Shown here one piece after another: positions 37,001 to 45,334 of a stretch of DNA of 64,000 nucleotides. The position numbers and the translations under genes were made by a program. Below the pieces are notes generated by a model, which saw only the letters and a program-made list of their open reading frames with translations, did no database searches and had not been told where the DNA came from. Source of the stretch: a candidate division KSB1 bacterium (GTDB lineage Bacteria; Zhuqueibacterota; Zhuqueibacteria; JANLFK01; Oleimicrobiaceae); the NCBI GenBank assembly GCA_024655945.1, contig JANLFK010000001.1:496001-560000 (forward strand), given 5' to 3'. Numbering within the stretch: the stretch's first letter is position 1; each line of letters begins with the position of its first letter.

Positions 37001-37338
37001 ACGTCCGGCGCCGGGTGATGGGTCAGCCGGATAGGCACGCCACCGGAGGCCGGCACAAGGAAGATATCCGTGTTGCCGTCGTACTCGCCACTGAAGGCGA
37101 TCCACTTGCCATCCGGCGAAAAGACCGGGTTGAATTCGTTCCCCTCACCAGAGGTCAGGCGCCGCACATTGCTGCCATCCCGGTCTGCCACGTACAGGTC
37201 ACCGGCGTAGGCAAAGGCAATCTGGGTGGCGCTGATGGCCGGTTGGCTCAGCATCCGGGTGTCTGTGGTGTCAATGGCCAAAGCCACGGCCACGGTGAGG
37301 AGCAGTGCCGCCGCGGCGACCAACGTCACGCGACGCAT
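34084..37338 (-). CDS. Tricorn-like S41 protease, exported
   Basis: A 1084-residue protein with a signal peptide (LVAAAALLLTVAVALA), so likely periplasmic rather than cytosolic. Order: a six-bladed propeller (about 35-315; FNPVFSPDGKWIAFSGEYDG), a second propeller (about 325-560; FPAWSPDGKFIAYFSD, ISWSPDSKKLCFAD), a charged linker (DEERGKPEEEKEDKAEKAKE), a tricorn C1 domain, a PDZ (about 780-860; LKQPGIDVQAGEYLLAVNGK) and the C2 S41 core. The catalytic Ser is Ser972 (ENAGSGGDLLPW) and the His is His749 (ELAVGHHRVSGGD). The residue before the His, Ser in archaeal tricorn, is Gly here. Tricorn relatives trim peptides released by larger proteases. Divergent neighbours are the C1A protease and, upstream, S46. 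Confidence 0.92.
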   Translation of the reverse strand: MRRVTLVAAAALLLTVAVALAIDTTDTRMLSQPAISATQIAFAYAGDLYVADRDGSNVRRLTSGEGNEFNPVFSPDGKWIAFSGEYDGNTDIFLVPASGGVPIRLTHHPAPDVVCDFTPDGKAVLFYSPRFSFTSRYCQLFTVPVEGGWPQQLELPVGFKACYSPDGKRLAYLPVREVFQQWKHYRGGTVATIWLYTFADHSVDKIPQPDGRCNDTDPMWVGDKVYFRSDRNGEFNLFCYDTVSKEVRQITFFSDFPVLDASYGAGVIIFEQAGYLQTYDLVSGQVQRLRVGVAADLLELRPRYVKGAEWIRSRDISPSGTRAVFEFRGEIVTVPAEKGDPRNLTATPGVHERFPAWSPDGKFIAYFSDASGEYALHILPQDGKGAPRVVPLGGAGFYNAISWSPDSKKLCFADNARTLFWLDLATGRITKIAQEALYMPGAFGTIRGAWSPDSRWVAYTLTNTAYFQQIFVYDIEQGKSWPVTDGMAEASDPVFDPSGKFLYFFASTDAGPVKHWFAMSNADVRMKNAIYLASLQKGTPSPLARQSDEERGKPEEEKEDKAEKAKEVEKKPPAKLVIDFAGMNERIVALPLPEADYRELQVGKEGQLYFLETVPAGPTKLHHYDLDKREDKVILEKVDDYQLSRDGKKLLCRTGQSWFITDLADKIDTSKGKLDVDAIEVRIEPQAEWRQIFHEAWRINRDYFYDSNFHGADWQAMRQKYAAFLPDLACRNDLNRLIQWMCSELAVGHHRVSGGDQLAKPKRVPCGLLGADYVIDNGRYRFAKVYGGLNWNPDLESPLKQPGIDVQAGEYLLAVNGKDLRPPENLFSRFENTAGKIVEITVGPRPDGVGSRTLQVVPIKDESDLRNRDWVESNIRKVDAATAGRVAYVYVPNTARLGHTYFKRYFFPQTNKEAIIIDERFNGGGQVADYYIDHLRRPYICNWALRYGQDLVTPSGAIFGPKVMLIDENAGSGGDLLPWMFRKLGLGPLVGKRTWGGLVGILGFPVLMDGGYVTAPNLAIWTEEGFVVENEGVPPDHEVEQEPAKVIAGHDPQLEKAIELIMVELEKNPPRKPQRPPYPVRVRK

Positions 37339-37392
37339 GGTAGGTCCCTCCCTAAGCCGCGAGGGGCGAGCCGGCGGCCCACCCCTCTTCGG

Positions 37393-39480
37393 TTACCTGA
37401 TTCCCTCAATCTCGTCGGCCAAGGCCGCGGCGTCGTAGAGCTTGCGCAACGCCTCGCTGATGTAGCCGGTGTGCACGGCCACGGCCCGGTTGGCCTCTTC
37501 GTCGTAGACAAAGCGCCCCACAAGACTTTCGATGTTGCCGTCAAAGATCAGGCCGACCACCTCGGCGCGCGCGCTGATGACCGGCGAGCCGGAGTTGCCA
37601 CCGATGATGTCGCAGGTGCTGACAAAGTTCACCGGCGTCGAGAGATCGAGACGGTCCTTGCGCTGCCAGAAGCGCTCCGGCAGGTCAAAGTCCTTTTCCC
37701 GGTCAAAGCTCAGCGCGCGGTCGTAAAGCCCGTAGAGCGTAGTCTTGTATGGCGCCTTGGTGCCGTTCATGGGATAGCCTTTCACCGCGCCATAGGAAAG
37801 CCGCAAGGTGAACGTGGCGTCCGGATAGGCCGATTTGCCGTAGACGGCAAAACGCGCCTGCGCGATTTTCTCGGCAGCGGGAGTGATCACGCTCTCCACG
37901 TGCTTCTTGTTCCACTCGATGTCGGCGCGCATCATCGGCTCCAATTTGCGCATGAGCACGATGAGGGGATCGTTGCAGGCCTGGAGTGCGCTCTCGCCGC
38001 CTTCGAGGAGCGACTTGCGGAAGGCCACGTCGGCAAGCTTGGTGCCCTGGATGAGCTCTGCCGCCACCTCCCGCGGCGAACGGCCGTTGAGCACCGTCTT
38101 GATGAAGGGATGGTCGGCGCCCAATTGAGCCAACGACAGCGCAAGTGCCCCGCCAAGGTTGGCTTCTTCGAGGTCGTGATAAATGGGTGCCGGCGACAGG
38201 AGGCGGAACTTGAGCTCATCCAGCTCGGAGTCGTGGTAACCAGGAAGCCTCTGCCCGTCTGGCTTCTTGACTTCGATGCTGTAGAAGACCAGGGTCGAGG
38301 CGAAGCCCGCCAGGCGGGAGCCCATGATGCGCGCGTAGAAGCGCTCCTTGGCCCTGGCTGCCTGCTTCTTGATGACGCGGGCCACCGTGTCCCAGGCGTC
38401 GCCATAGGCCTTCTTCCACTCCGGCTTGGAGGCGACCAGGGCGCGGAATTCATCCTCGGCCTTCTTGCGCTTGGCCATCAGCTTTGCATCTAAGAGGCCC
38501 TGATACTCGCCGGTGAGGGCCTTCTTGCTGTTTTCCAGGCCGAAGATCTGCACCAAGGCGCGCCGCTCCTGCTCCGGGCCGCGCTTGGCGTACTCGCGCA
38601 GAATGGCGATGCGCTTGTTGATGTAGTCCAGCAGCATCGGGTACTGGTAGTCGCGCTGGAAAAGGAGCTGCTCGTAGGTGAACAACCGGTCTGTGGAGCC
38701 AGGGTTCCCGGAGACGAAGACCAGCTCGCCGTCGCGTGCGCCCTGCGCGTTCCACTTGAAGTAGTGCTCGGAGTTCACCGGCTTGTCATTTTCGTAAACG
38801 CGGAAAAATGCCACGTCCAGATCGTAGCGCGGGTAGGTGAAGTTGTCAAAGTCGCCACCGAAGTAGGCCACCTGTCGCTCCGGGGCAAAGACCAGGCGCA
38901 CGTCCGTGTACTTCTTGTAGCGGTAGAGCCAGTACTCGCCGCCATGGTAGAGGCTGATGACATTAGAGCGGAGGCCCGTATTTTCGAGGCTCTCCTTTTC
39001 GATGGCGGCGATGGCTGCGCGCCGCGCCTCTAATGCCTGCTCGTCCTTCATGCCTGGAGTGACCGCCGCCCGCACGCGCGCAGTGACGTCTTCCATGGAG
39101 ACAAGCACGTTCACTTCCAGGTCGGGGCACTTGAGCTCCTCTTCCGGCGTGGCGGCATAAAAGCCCGTGGCCACATAGTCGCGCTCAGGCGTGGACACCT
39201 TCTGCAGCTGGCCCACCGCCACGTGATGGTTGGTCATCACCAGGCCGTGCGGACTGACAAACGACCCGGAGCCGCCGTCCATGAAGCGCACGCTCGCCAG
39301 GCGCACGTGCTCTAGCCACTCCTGCGTCGGGGTAAACCCGTAGCGCTCCTGCAGCAACTTGGTAGGGGGACTATCGAACGTCCACATGCCTTCGTCGGCC
39401 ACGCTGAGGTGGACCCAACAGGCAGCCAGGGCTAACGCCAGCAAAGCGCCACCGACCCGAGAAACACTCTTCCGGTACAT
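37393..39480 (-). CDS. S46 family dipeptidyl-peptidase (DPP7/DPP11-like)
   Basis: A 695-residue exported serine exopeptidase that releases dipeptides from the N-terminus of peptides; the family is found mostly in Bacteroidota and relatives that feed on protein. Signal peptide: GALLALALAACWVHLSVA. The mature N-terminus begins DEGMWTFDSPPTKLL, as is typical. The chymotrypsin-like triad is His86 (GLVMTNHHVAVG), Asp in GGDFDNFTYPRYDLDVAFF, and Ser in DIIGGNSGSPVI. The segment after the Ser reads GLIFDGNIESLVG; a Gly at that position is reported for DPP7-type enzymes and Arg for DPP11, so DPP7-like specificity (hydrophobic P1) is a hedged guess. It is upstream of the tricorn gene with a 54-base gap, so both may be one operon. 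Confidence 0.93.
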   Translation of the reverse strand: MYRKSVSRVGGALLALALAACWVHLSVADEGMWTFDSPPTKLLQERYGFTPTQEWLEHVRLASVRFMDGGSGSFVSPHGLVMTNHHVAVGQLQKVSTPERDYVATGFYAATPEEELKCPDLEVNVLVSMEDVTARVRAAVTPGMKDEQALEARRAAIAAIEKESLENTGLRSNVISLYHGGEYWLYRYKKYTDVRLVFAPERQVAYFGGDFDNFTYPRYDLDVAFFRVYENDKPVNSEHYFKWNAQGARDGELVFVSGNPGSTDRLFTYEQLLFQRDYQYPMLLDYINKRIAILREYAKRGPEQERRALVQIFGLENSKKALTGEYQGLLDAKLMAKRKKAEDEFRALVASKPEWKKAYGDAWDTVARVIKKQAARAKERFYARIMGSRLAGFASTLVFYSIEVKKPDGQRLPGYHDSELDELKFRLLSPAPIYHDLEEANLGGALALSLAQLGADHPFIKTVLNGRSPREVAAELIQGTKLADVAFRKSLLEGGESALQACNDPLIVLMRKLEPMMRADIEWNKKHVESVITPAAEKIAQARFAVYGKSAYPDATFTLRLSYGAVKGYPMNGTKAPYKTTLYGLYDRALSFDREKDFDLPERFWQRKDRLDLSTPVNFVSTCDIIGGNSGSPVISARAEVVGLIFDGNIESLVGRFVYDEEANRAVAVHTGYISEALRKLYDAAALADEIEGIR

Positions 39481-40111
39481 CGTCGTTTACCTCCTGTTTG
39501 GTTCGCTCCACACCGCGCCGTGGGGACAACGCACGCGCCTTCGCATATGGCCCCGGGTGCGAGAAGTTTCACCCGCGCCGTGGTAGAGGCAAGGCTGCGA
39601 TCGAGTGACTCGGCAAGCGCTGGGCCCTACGACGGATGGGCGCGAGCCTCGGCGCTTTTCGGCCCTCCCCAGCGGGCGCGGCCATCCCCGCCAACGAGCA
39701 CAAGCACCGGGATCGGGAACCGGTCCTCGTGCGACCTGCCGAGTATACGCAAAAAGGAGGGAAAAATCAAGTGGAAAGATGGGGCATTTTGTGGAGAACA
39801 GAGCGCCTACCAAAGAAGGCCCGGCGGCGGAGCTGCGGCACTACCTCCTCCATCACCATCCTCTGCGGTGCTCCTGCCGAAGGGCGGACGGGGGGCAATT
39901 GGCCAGCCATCAAAGGCAACGGTCGTGACTCGTGACGGGAAGGACGCCCCGCGCGCCGCACCCACCGAGGTATTAGGGAGCGCGTCTGCTCTGTCCTCGG
40001 TTGACCTGCCGCCGGAGCCGCTGCCGGTTGCTGGCGTTCCACCAGCTGGCGGGGCAGGTCTTGCCAGCCACCGCACTGCCCTGAAATCAACCACAGCCGA
40101 GTAACGGCTAC
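39481..40111. other. 631-base intergenic region upstream of the S46 gene
   Basis: No gene with support. Its only clear element is the minus-strand promoter at 39742-39770. Open frames here on both strands are short, Pro/Arg/Ser-rich and start without ribosome sites. Confidence 0.4.
39742..39770 (-). promoter_or_regulatory. Predicted promoter of the S46-tricorn operon
   Basis: Minus strand: TTGATT (39765-39770), 17-base spacer, TATACT (39742-39747). The leader to the ATG at 39480 would be about 255 bases. Confidence 0.5.
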
Positions 40112-42394
40112 TCAATACACCAGCGTCATCTTCATTACGTCCGCAAACCCACCGGCGTGCATGCGACAGAAGTAGACGCCGGCGGGAACGCGAGCGCCGC
40201 CCTGATCGCGTCCATCCCCCACCACCGAGTAGTGTCCGGGTGCCCGCTGCTCATCTGCCAACAGGCGCACACGCCGCCCCACCACATCGTAGACCTCACG
40301 CACCACCTCGCCGCTTCGCGCCACACCGAAACGAAGCAGCGTCGAGGCATTGAACGGATTGGGAAAGTTCTGCGCCAGATAGAAGCTTGCCGGCACCCCA
40401 GGTCGGTCGCGGTGCACCCGGGACTGGGCGCGGTGGTACACCAGTACCCCACTCCCCTCGGTTGCCGCGTAGATGTAGCTCGGGTCCTTGGGGTCGACGC
40501 GAATCTTGTTTACCAGGCCAAGTGCGCCGGCAGTCCTTCGCCCATTTCTTGCCAGGTAGCGCCTGCGTCGTAGCTGACGTAGACCTCGGTACCCGCCGCG
40601 TAAACAATGTCGGTATCTGCCGGGTCGATGGCAGCCGAGAAGACATACTGCCCACCCTCCAGCCCGATACCCGTGTTTGCCGAATACCACGAAGGCCCAC
40701 GGTCGTGTGATTTGTAGACACCGCCCTTGTACCCCAATGCAACCAACAAGGTACGAGAATTTACCGGATTGATGGCCAGGTCCTCTCCCAGGTGCCATTC
40801 ACCCTCCGAAACTCCCGAAAAGGCGAACACCCAGTGCTCGCCTGTGTCCTCTGACCTGTAGAGACCATGTGGCTGGGCCACGGAACCGGAGCGGACGCCC
40901 GCATAGACAATCTCCGGCCGAGAAGGGTCCACGGCGACAAGTCCACGCTTCCTGGTGGCAGACCGCTGCTCCTTGGTTGCCAGGTCTCACCCCAGTCAAC
41001 ACTCTTGAACAGGCCGCCGCCCATTGTGCCGCAATATACCACTGCAGGGCTGCTGGGGTCAACGTCTATCGCGAGGGGAAAGAGGCCCGCCAATGGCGCG
41101 CCCACTGCACGCCAGCTGTGGCCACCATCCATGCTAACGATAACAGCATCCGCGTAGTAACGCGGTGGGCCTGCGCTGCGGACCACCGTCGCGTACATTG
41201 TCGAAGGGAGTGTAGGAGCGATTGAAAGCCCCCGAACCTCGAGCATACCGTTGTCGGCTTGCGCATCGACCCAGGTGTTTCCACAGTCGTCGCTGTAGTA
41301 AAGACCTCCGTGATCTGCGGCTGTCCACACTCGGGATGGCGTGGTGGTGGTATCGCAGACAGTAGATAGCATCGGGACGCAACGCTCCCCCCGTCGTAGG
41401 TTGCATACAGACCATCACAGGTGCCCAGGAGGAGACGTGCCGAGTCCAGCGGCAGGATGGAAAGAACCGCCGTGTTGCCCAGGCCAAAGTTGCGCTCCTC
41501 CCATGAGCGCCCGCCATCCGGTGAGAAATAGAGCCCCACGGTGGTGCCAACATACAAGCTCTTGGCAGGGGGTGTTCCTCGGGCCAACGCCCTTAGCCAC
41601 AGTCGACCACCCCGGGAGGCGGGGCTGAAGATTTCCCGCCAGGCACTCATGCCGTCACCGACATAGACACCAGCAAGCCCCCCCAGCACCATCTCCTTCT
41701 CCCCCGCGAGCGGGGGGAGCACGGCGACAACCGCTTGGCCGGCTAAGTTCTGGCTGATGTCCCGCCAGCTGCCCGTTCCTGCCCCGCCGAGCCAGGCTCT
41801 TGTGTACACTCCGTCGCGCGTTGAAGCAAATAGGGTATCGCCAGTCGCGTCCCATTGGCGGTCAAGCACATTTCCGGACCGGAGGCCGGCGTTCGCGGGT
41901 CCCCAGCTGTTTCCGCTGTCCTGGGAATACATCACGCCAGCTGGGGAGTCGTTTCCCACCAGCAGCCCTCCCGCGCGCTTCGGCTCCACCAGCAGCACGG
42001 TGGGAACCATCCCTGCAAACCAGGCCATCAGCCCCCAGGTACGCCCCCATCCGAGCTCTTGAACAATCGGCCCCAAACGCCATAGTAGATGGGATTCTTC
42101 ACGTGCGAGGAGACTACCACGTCTCCAAGATCGAACCCTGAGGCACCGCTCCCGACCCAAGGGTATTCCAGCACCCGGTCCCACGTGTAGCCCGTATCGG
42201 AACTCACGTGCAACCCTCCCTTCCCCGTATGCAGGAGGACGACTTCCGGGCGTACCGGACTCTGCGATCCTGTACACCGTGCATACCTGAGGACCGTCAG
42301 CGGTCCAGCAGTCATCGCCGGCCTGGGCCCACGGGGCGCTGATCACCCCGATGCCCACGGCAAAAGTAACAATCAGGCGTCGTCTCGTCATCAT
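40112..42394 (-). pseudogene. Decayed secreted Asp-box propeller protein with type-IX-like C-terminal domain
   Basis: One ancestral gene of about 760 codons now in six frame segments. Segment 1 (42394 to about 42280) has a signal peptide (LIVTFAVGIGVISAPWAQ). Segment 2 (to about 42040) reads GLHVSSDTGYTWDRVLEY. Segment 3 (to about 41385) reads GVMYSQDSGNSWGPANAGL and LYFSPDGGRSWEERNFGLG. Segment 4 (to about 40955) has GLYYSDDCGNTWVDAQ and GLFKSVDWGETWQPRSSG. Segment 5 (to about 40520) has GGVYKSHDRGPSWYSANTG. Segment 6 (to 40112) ends with a sorting domain (AQNFPNPFNASTLLRFGV, VPAGVYFCRMHAGG). Asp-box repeats (SxDxGxTW) indicate a sialidase/Vps10-type propeller. At about 42042 a missing base destroys one Asp box (DGG then TWGLM). 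Only the sum of the frames makes sense, so it is probably dead. Confidence 0.85.
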
Positions 42395-42449
42395 CTTTCA
42401 CTCCTCCGGTTGGTGGCGGAGAGGCTGGGTCGGCCAGAACCGGTCAAGA

Positions 42450-42881
42450 CTACGGAACTTCAAGGCACGCTTCGTTCAAAGCTCCGAAAGCCCAATAGCA
42501 GTGATAACCAGCCTGGACCAGGTCGAAGGCGCGGTAGTTCCCATCACAGCTCGGGCCAGAGACCGGATCGTAATATGATTGCCACTCATAAGGGAGCACG
42601 CCCTCAACGGCGACCTCGCCATCGCAGTAAAGATCCGTGGGTGGGCACCCGTGATACGACCACCATTCCACCCGTATCTCGTACCACCAGCCCCCTGGGG
42701 GCGCCCAAAGGGGCATTACCCCTGGAAAGAAGCTGTCCACATTGTAGTATTTGTTGCCGGTCTACTCCGCTGACATCATGTACACGATTATCGGGCTCCC
42801 CAGGACTCCTTTGCCCGCAAACAGGCCATCAAGGGCAAGCAGGAGCCCAGCCACCAGCAATAGCGACACTGATCTGCGCAT
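42450..42881 (-). pseudogene. Small secreted Trp/Tyr/Cys-rich protein gene with an in-frame amber codon
   Basis: ATG 42881 follows GGGAGGTGGG and encodes a signal peptide (SVSLLLVAGLLLALDGLFAG). Codon 40 is TAG (42762-42764), in the middle of an otherwise continuous frame of 143 codons: before it IIVYMMSAE, after it TGNKYYNVDSFFPGVMPLWA, later WWYEIRVEWWSYHGCPPTDL and ending ALNEACLEVP. A GTG about nine codons after the stop could restart translation but would lack the signal peptide. No family recognised; six or so Cys suggest disulfides. It lies 55 bases upstream of the decayed propeller gene in the same direction, so both may have been one operon that is no longer needed. Confidence 0.7.
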
Positions 42882-42953
42882 AACCCACCTCCCGGGCCTT
42901 TGCAGGCCCTCATTCCTTTCCCCCATAAAGGTTCCTTCGGCCGGCCCGGGCCT

Positions 42954-43739
42954 CTATTGCCAGCGAATCACCAGGTCAACATCCGTGCACAGCTCTTTCC
43001 TTCTCACCCGGTGGAAGCGTCTTTCTCCTTCCAGCCATGTAGAATCAGGCCGCGGGGACAACTCCACCCCTTGCCAGCTGGCCGGCAGCACCACCACGAA
43101 CTCTGCCTCTCCCACAGGCACCGGCCAGGCCTGAGTGGTGCGCAAAATGTAGCGTACCTTCTTGCCGCGCATTTCCTGCAGGTACCTCACCCTCACCGTC
43201 TCCGCACCAGCAGGCCTCACCTGCATTGCCCAAAAGATAGCCGTGTCGCTCACACTCGTCCAGAACTCGTGCCCCTCTACCTCACACTCATAGGGAAATG
43301 CCTGCTCTTCGTCCACGGCCACAGGAAAGCACACCGTTGCGGCCACAGTTGCCCTGCGCAGGTTCTGGAAAACATACAAGCCCTCCACCAGCACCTGTCC
43401 AGGCCAACACGAGAGCACCACGCGTTCTGCTGACAAGTGCAACCAACCCGGAGGGATGCGAAAGGAGCCTTGCTGGGCCACGCTCAGCGAGGGCAAGTAG
43501 GCGAGGTAAAACGAGGCCAAGAGCACCACAAGGATCGGGGCCGGCACCACAGCAGTGCTCGTCTTGTGCGCAGAGCGGATTTGGGGGCCCTGGCAAGAAG
43601 CCCCGCCTGGGAGAAAGGAGGATGCGGACCCGAAAGGGCCAATTCTCCCCGTCCCGGCAGTTTTGCTCCGCCACCATTTGCGCAGGGTTGAGCAGGGGCC
43701 GCGTCGTTGGTTGCCGGACGATGAGAGGAGCGCCTCCAT
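42954..43739 (-). CDS. Membrane-anchored protein of unknown function
   Basis: A 261-residue protein; ATG 43739 is chosen because GGGAGG lies five bases upstream (a frame to 43826 exists). A basic cytoplasmic stretch of about 60 residues precedes one hydrophobic segment (VVPAPILVVLLASFYLAYL), so it is either a signal anchor or a long signal peptide. The exported part is beta-rich (GWLHLSAERVVLSCWPGQVL, TVCFPVAVDEEQAFPYECEV, VRVRYLQEMRGKKVRYILRT, AEFVVVLPASWQGVELS) and resembles proteins with a cleavable outer Ig-like sandwich; I cannot assign a family. It is upstream of the two decayed genes on the same strand. Confidence 0.6.
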   Translation of the reverse strand: MEALLSSSGNQRRGPCSTLRKWWRSKTAGTGRIGPFGSASSFLPGGASCQGPQIRSAHKTSTAVVPAPILVVLLASFYLAYLPSLSVAQQGSFRIPPGWLHLSAERVVLSCWPGQVLVEGLYVFQNLRRATVAATVCFPVAVDEEQAFPYECEVEGHEFWTSVSDTAIFWAMQVRPAGAETVRVRYLQEMRGKKVRYILRTTQAWPVPVGEAEFVVVLPASWQGVELSPRPDSTWLEGERRFHRVRRKELCTDVDLVIRWQ

Positions 43740-44205
43740 TGTGGCCTCCCTTTCCTCTCCCGCATCCAAACGCTTCCGCCGACACACGTCTGCTGGCCCC
43801 CGGCCGTGGCTAAGGTAGTCGGCCATCGGCCCGAGAAAGCCATCAGTCTGCCTGATCCAACCTCGGTTCGCAAGCGTGATAAATGTAAAAAAAATGAGCT
43901 CCTGTCAATACTTTTCTTGAGGAGGCCAACCTCCGGGAGGTGCTCGCGCATCGAGTGGAAGGGGGTGCAGCCGCAGCCAGGCGTGCCGAGTGAAGAGTCA
44001 TTTTCCCGCCCAAGGGAGCGCTCAGGGGAGCATGGTTAAGCACTGCCCGCCGAGGGATGAGACGGCTGGTCGCTCCCTGGCCCGAGCTCTGGCCGCAAGA
44101 GCAACCGCGCCACAGGGCCACCCTGCCCTCATTAGCCGCAAGGGGATGCCCCTTTGGGCAACACTATTCAGCCGCGTGGGGACAGCGCTTCGAACGACCC
44201 CAGGG
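43740..44205. other. Intergenic region upstream of the unknown membrane protein
   Basis: No supported gene. A perfect minus-strand TTGACA at 43903-43908 lacks a good -10 partner (ACATTT at about 16 bases is the best), so promoter status is doubtful. An A/T-rich tract lies at 43880-43920. Confidence 0.35.
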
Positions 44206-45177
44206 TCACATCATCCTCTCCAGCACCAGGAAGCGCTGCCGCAGCGCGGCCCGCTGGAAGCGCACCAAGTCGGTGCGGAGGAAGCTTTGGAGGTCTCCGC
44301 TGCCGGCAATGCGCAGGGCTTCGTACCGCCATTGGTGGGGATCGTAATGTGGGCCCAGGGCGTTGTCGGCAAATGCCTCGGGGAAGGTCTCCACCCAGGC
44401 AGCGCAGCGCTCGGCAAGGGTGTGGCGTCCGCCTGCCGGCACGAGAGCAAAAAGCGCGCGGAGCTGCTTTTCGAGGCTGGCCCATTTGCCACTCACCCTG
44501 CGGGTGCCGCGCGCGGCACACAGCCAGTCGAACACTGCCCGCGCCGCATGGCAGAAGCGCGCAGGGTTATCCCGTTCGAAAGTGCGCCCCCGGAAGTCGA
44601 CGTACCGCCAGCGCTCGTAAGGGAGGTCAGGATAAGCATAGGCCTGCAAGTGGCCAACCCTGGCCCGGAACAGGTCCAGCACCACATCCCAGGCACGTCG
44701 GCAGCGGCGCCATTCACCATCGACGAAGCGGCGCAGGGCGCGCACGTCGTTTTCCAGGTGGCGGCGCCCGGAGAAACCTTCGTGGGCCCAGGTGTCGGCG
44801 TAGGCGTGCAGTGCCACACCAAGCTGGTAAAGCCTCAGCTCACCCCGTTCGGCGAGGGCCCGTTCAACAGGTAGCCGGCTCAAGGTACAGTCCGCAGTGG
44901 TTGCATAGGGCGAGTACTGCCCATCCCAACGCAGGGAGGGGACAAAATGAAAGGGAAAGTAGATCTTCTTGTGCACGTTCCAGGTAAAGAACTGCAGGCC
45001 AAGATGCGCGGTGCGCACAGTGTCGAAATAGTAATCCCCTACCTTTACCTGACCGCTGTCGCTAGAATCATCCACGAACTGCGAGCTGTAGGCGATCACC
45101 CGGGCCTCGGCCGGAGAGAAGCCGGCAAGGTGCGCCAGCACCATCACCGCATAGTAGTGAAAGTCCTTCTGCATCAT
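44206..45177 (-). CDS. DUF6765-like protein with His/Asp-rich putative metal site
   Basis: A 323-residue protein with no signal peptide. The N-terminus (MQKDFHYYAVMVLAHLAGFS, then EARVIAYSSQFVDDSSDSG) and the central GVALHAYADTWAHEGFSG match the pattern of DUF6765 proteins. The Asp/His pairs (FVDD, HAYADTWAH) look like a divalent-metal site similar in spacing to zinc-dependent phospholipase C/S1-P1-type enzymes; this is a comparison of motif only. The rest is Arg/Trp-rich and helical. It is preceded on the same strand by the repeat-protein gene but with a 157-base gap, and no shared function is evident. Confidence 0.65.
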   Translation of the reverse strand: MMQKDFHYYAVMVLAHLAGFSPAEARVIAYSSQFVDDSSDSGQVKVGDYYFDTVRTAHLGLQFFTWNVHKKIYFPFHFVPSLRWDGQYSPYATTADCTLSRLPVERALAERGELRLYQLGVALHAYADTWAHEGFSGRRHLENDVRALRRFVDGEWRRCRRAWDVVLDLFRARVGHLQAYAYPDLPYERWRYVDFRGRTFERDNPARFCHAARAVFDWLCAARGTRRVSGKWASLEKQLRALFALVPAGGRHTLAERCAAWVETFPEAFADNALGPHYDPHQWRYEALRIAGSGDLQSFLRTDLVRFQRAALRQRFLVLERMM

Positions 45178-45334
45178 ACCTCCCTGGCTCTACCCACACC
45201 CAGGCCGAGAGCTTGTCTCGCCCCAGGGGACTTTTCCTACTTAGGCCCGGGCCTGGCTCGCGATAGCCGGGTCGTGGTAGTGAGCTACCAACCAGGCTGA
45301 CCTTCCCGTCGCTTCTTTCCATCGAATAATCCCC

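Noticed and set aside
35794-38493. An 899-codon plus-strand frame opposite the tricorn and S46 genes
   Set aside because: It spans two unrelated genes on the other strand, is His/Gln/Arg-rich without recognisable domains, and reflects high-GC third-position bias.
39807-40115. A 102-codon minus-strand frame just after the propeller pseudogene
   Set aside because: Low-complexity Gly/Ser/Pro/Ala composition and no ribosome site.
40112-42394. Programmed frameshifting in the propeller gene
   Set aside because: Five shifts of mixed direction without slippery-site or stimulator patterns; decay or sequence error is simpler.
27511-42764. Genome-wide recoding of UAG as a sense codon
   Set aside because: Enolase and other intact genes end with TAG, and only two genes have internal TAG, one of them also frameshifted.
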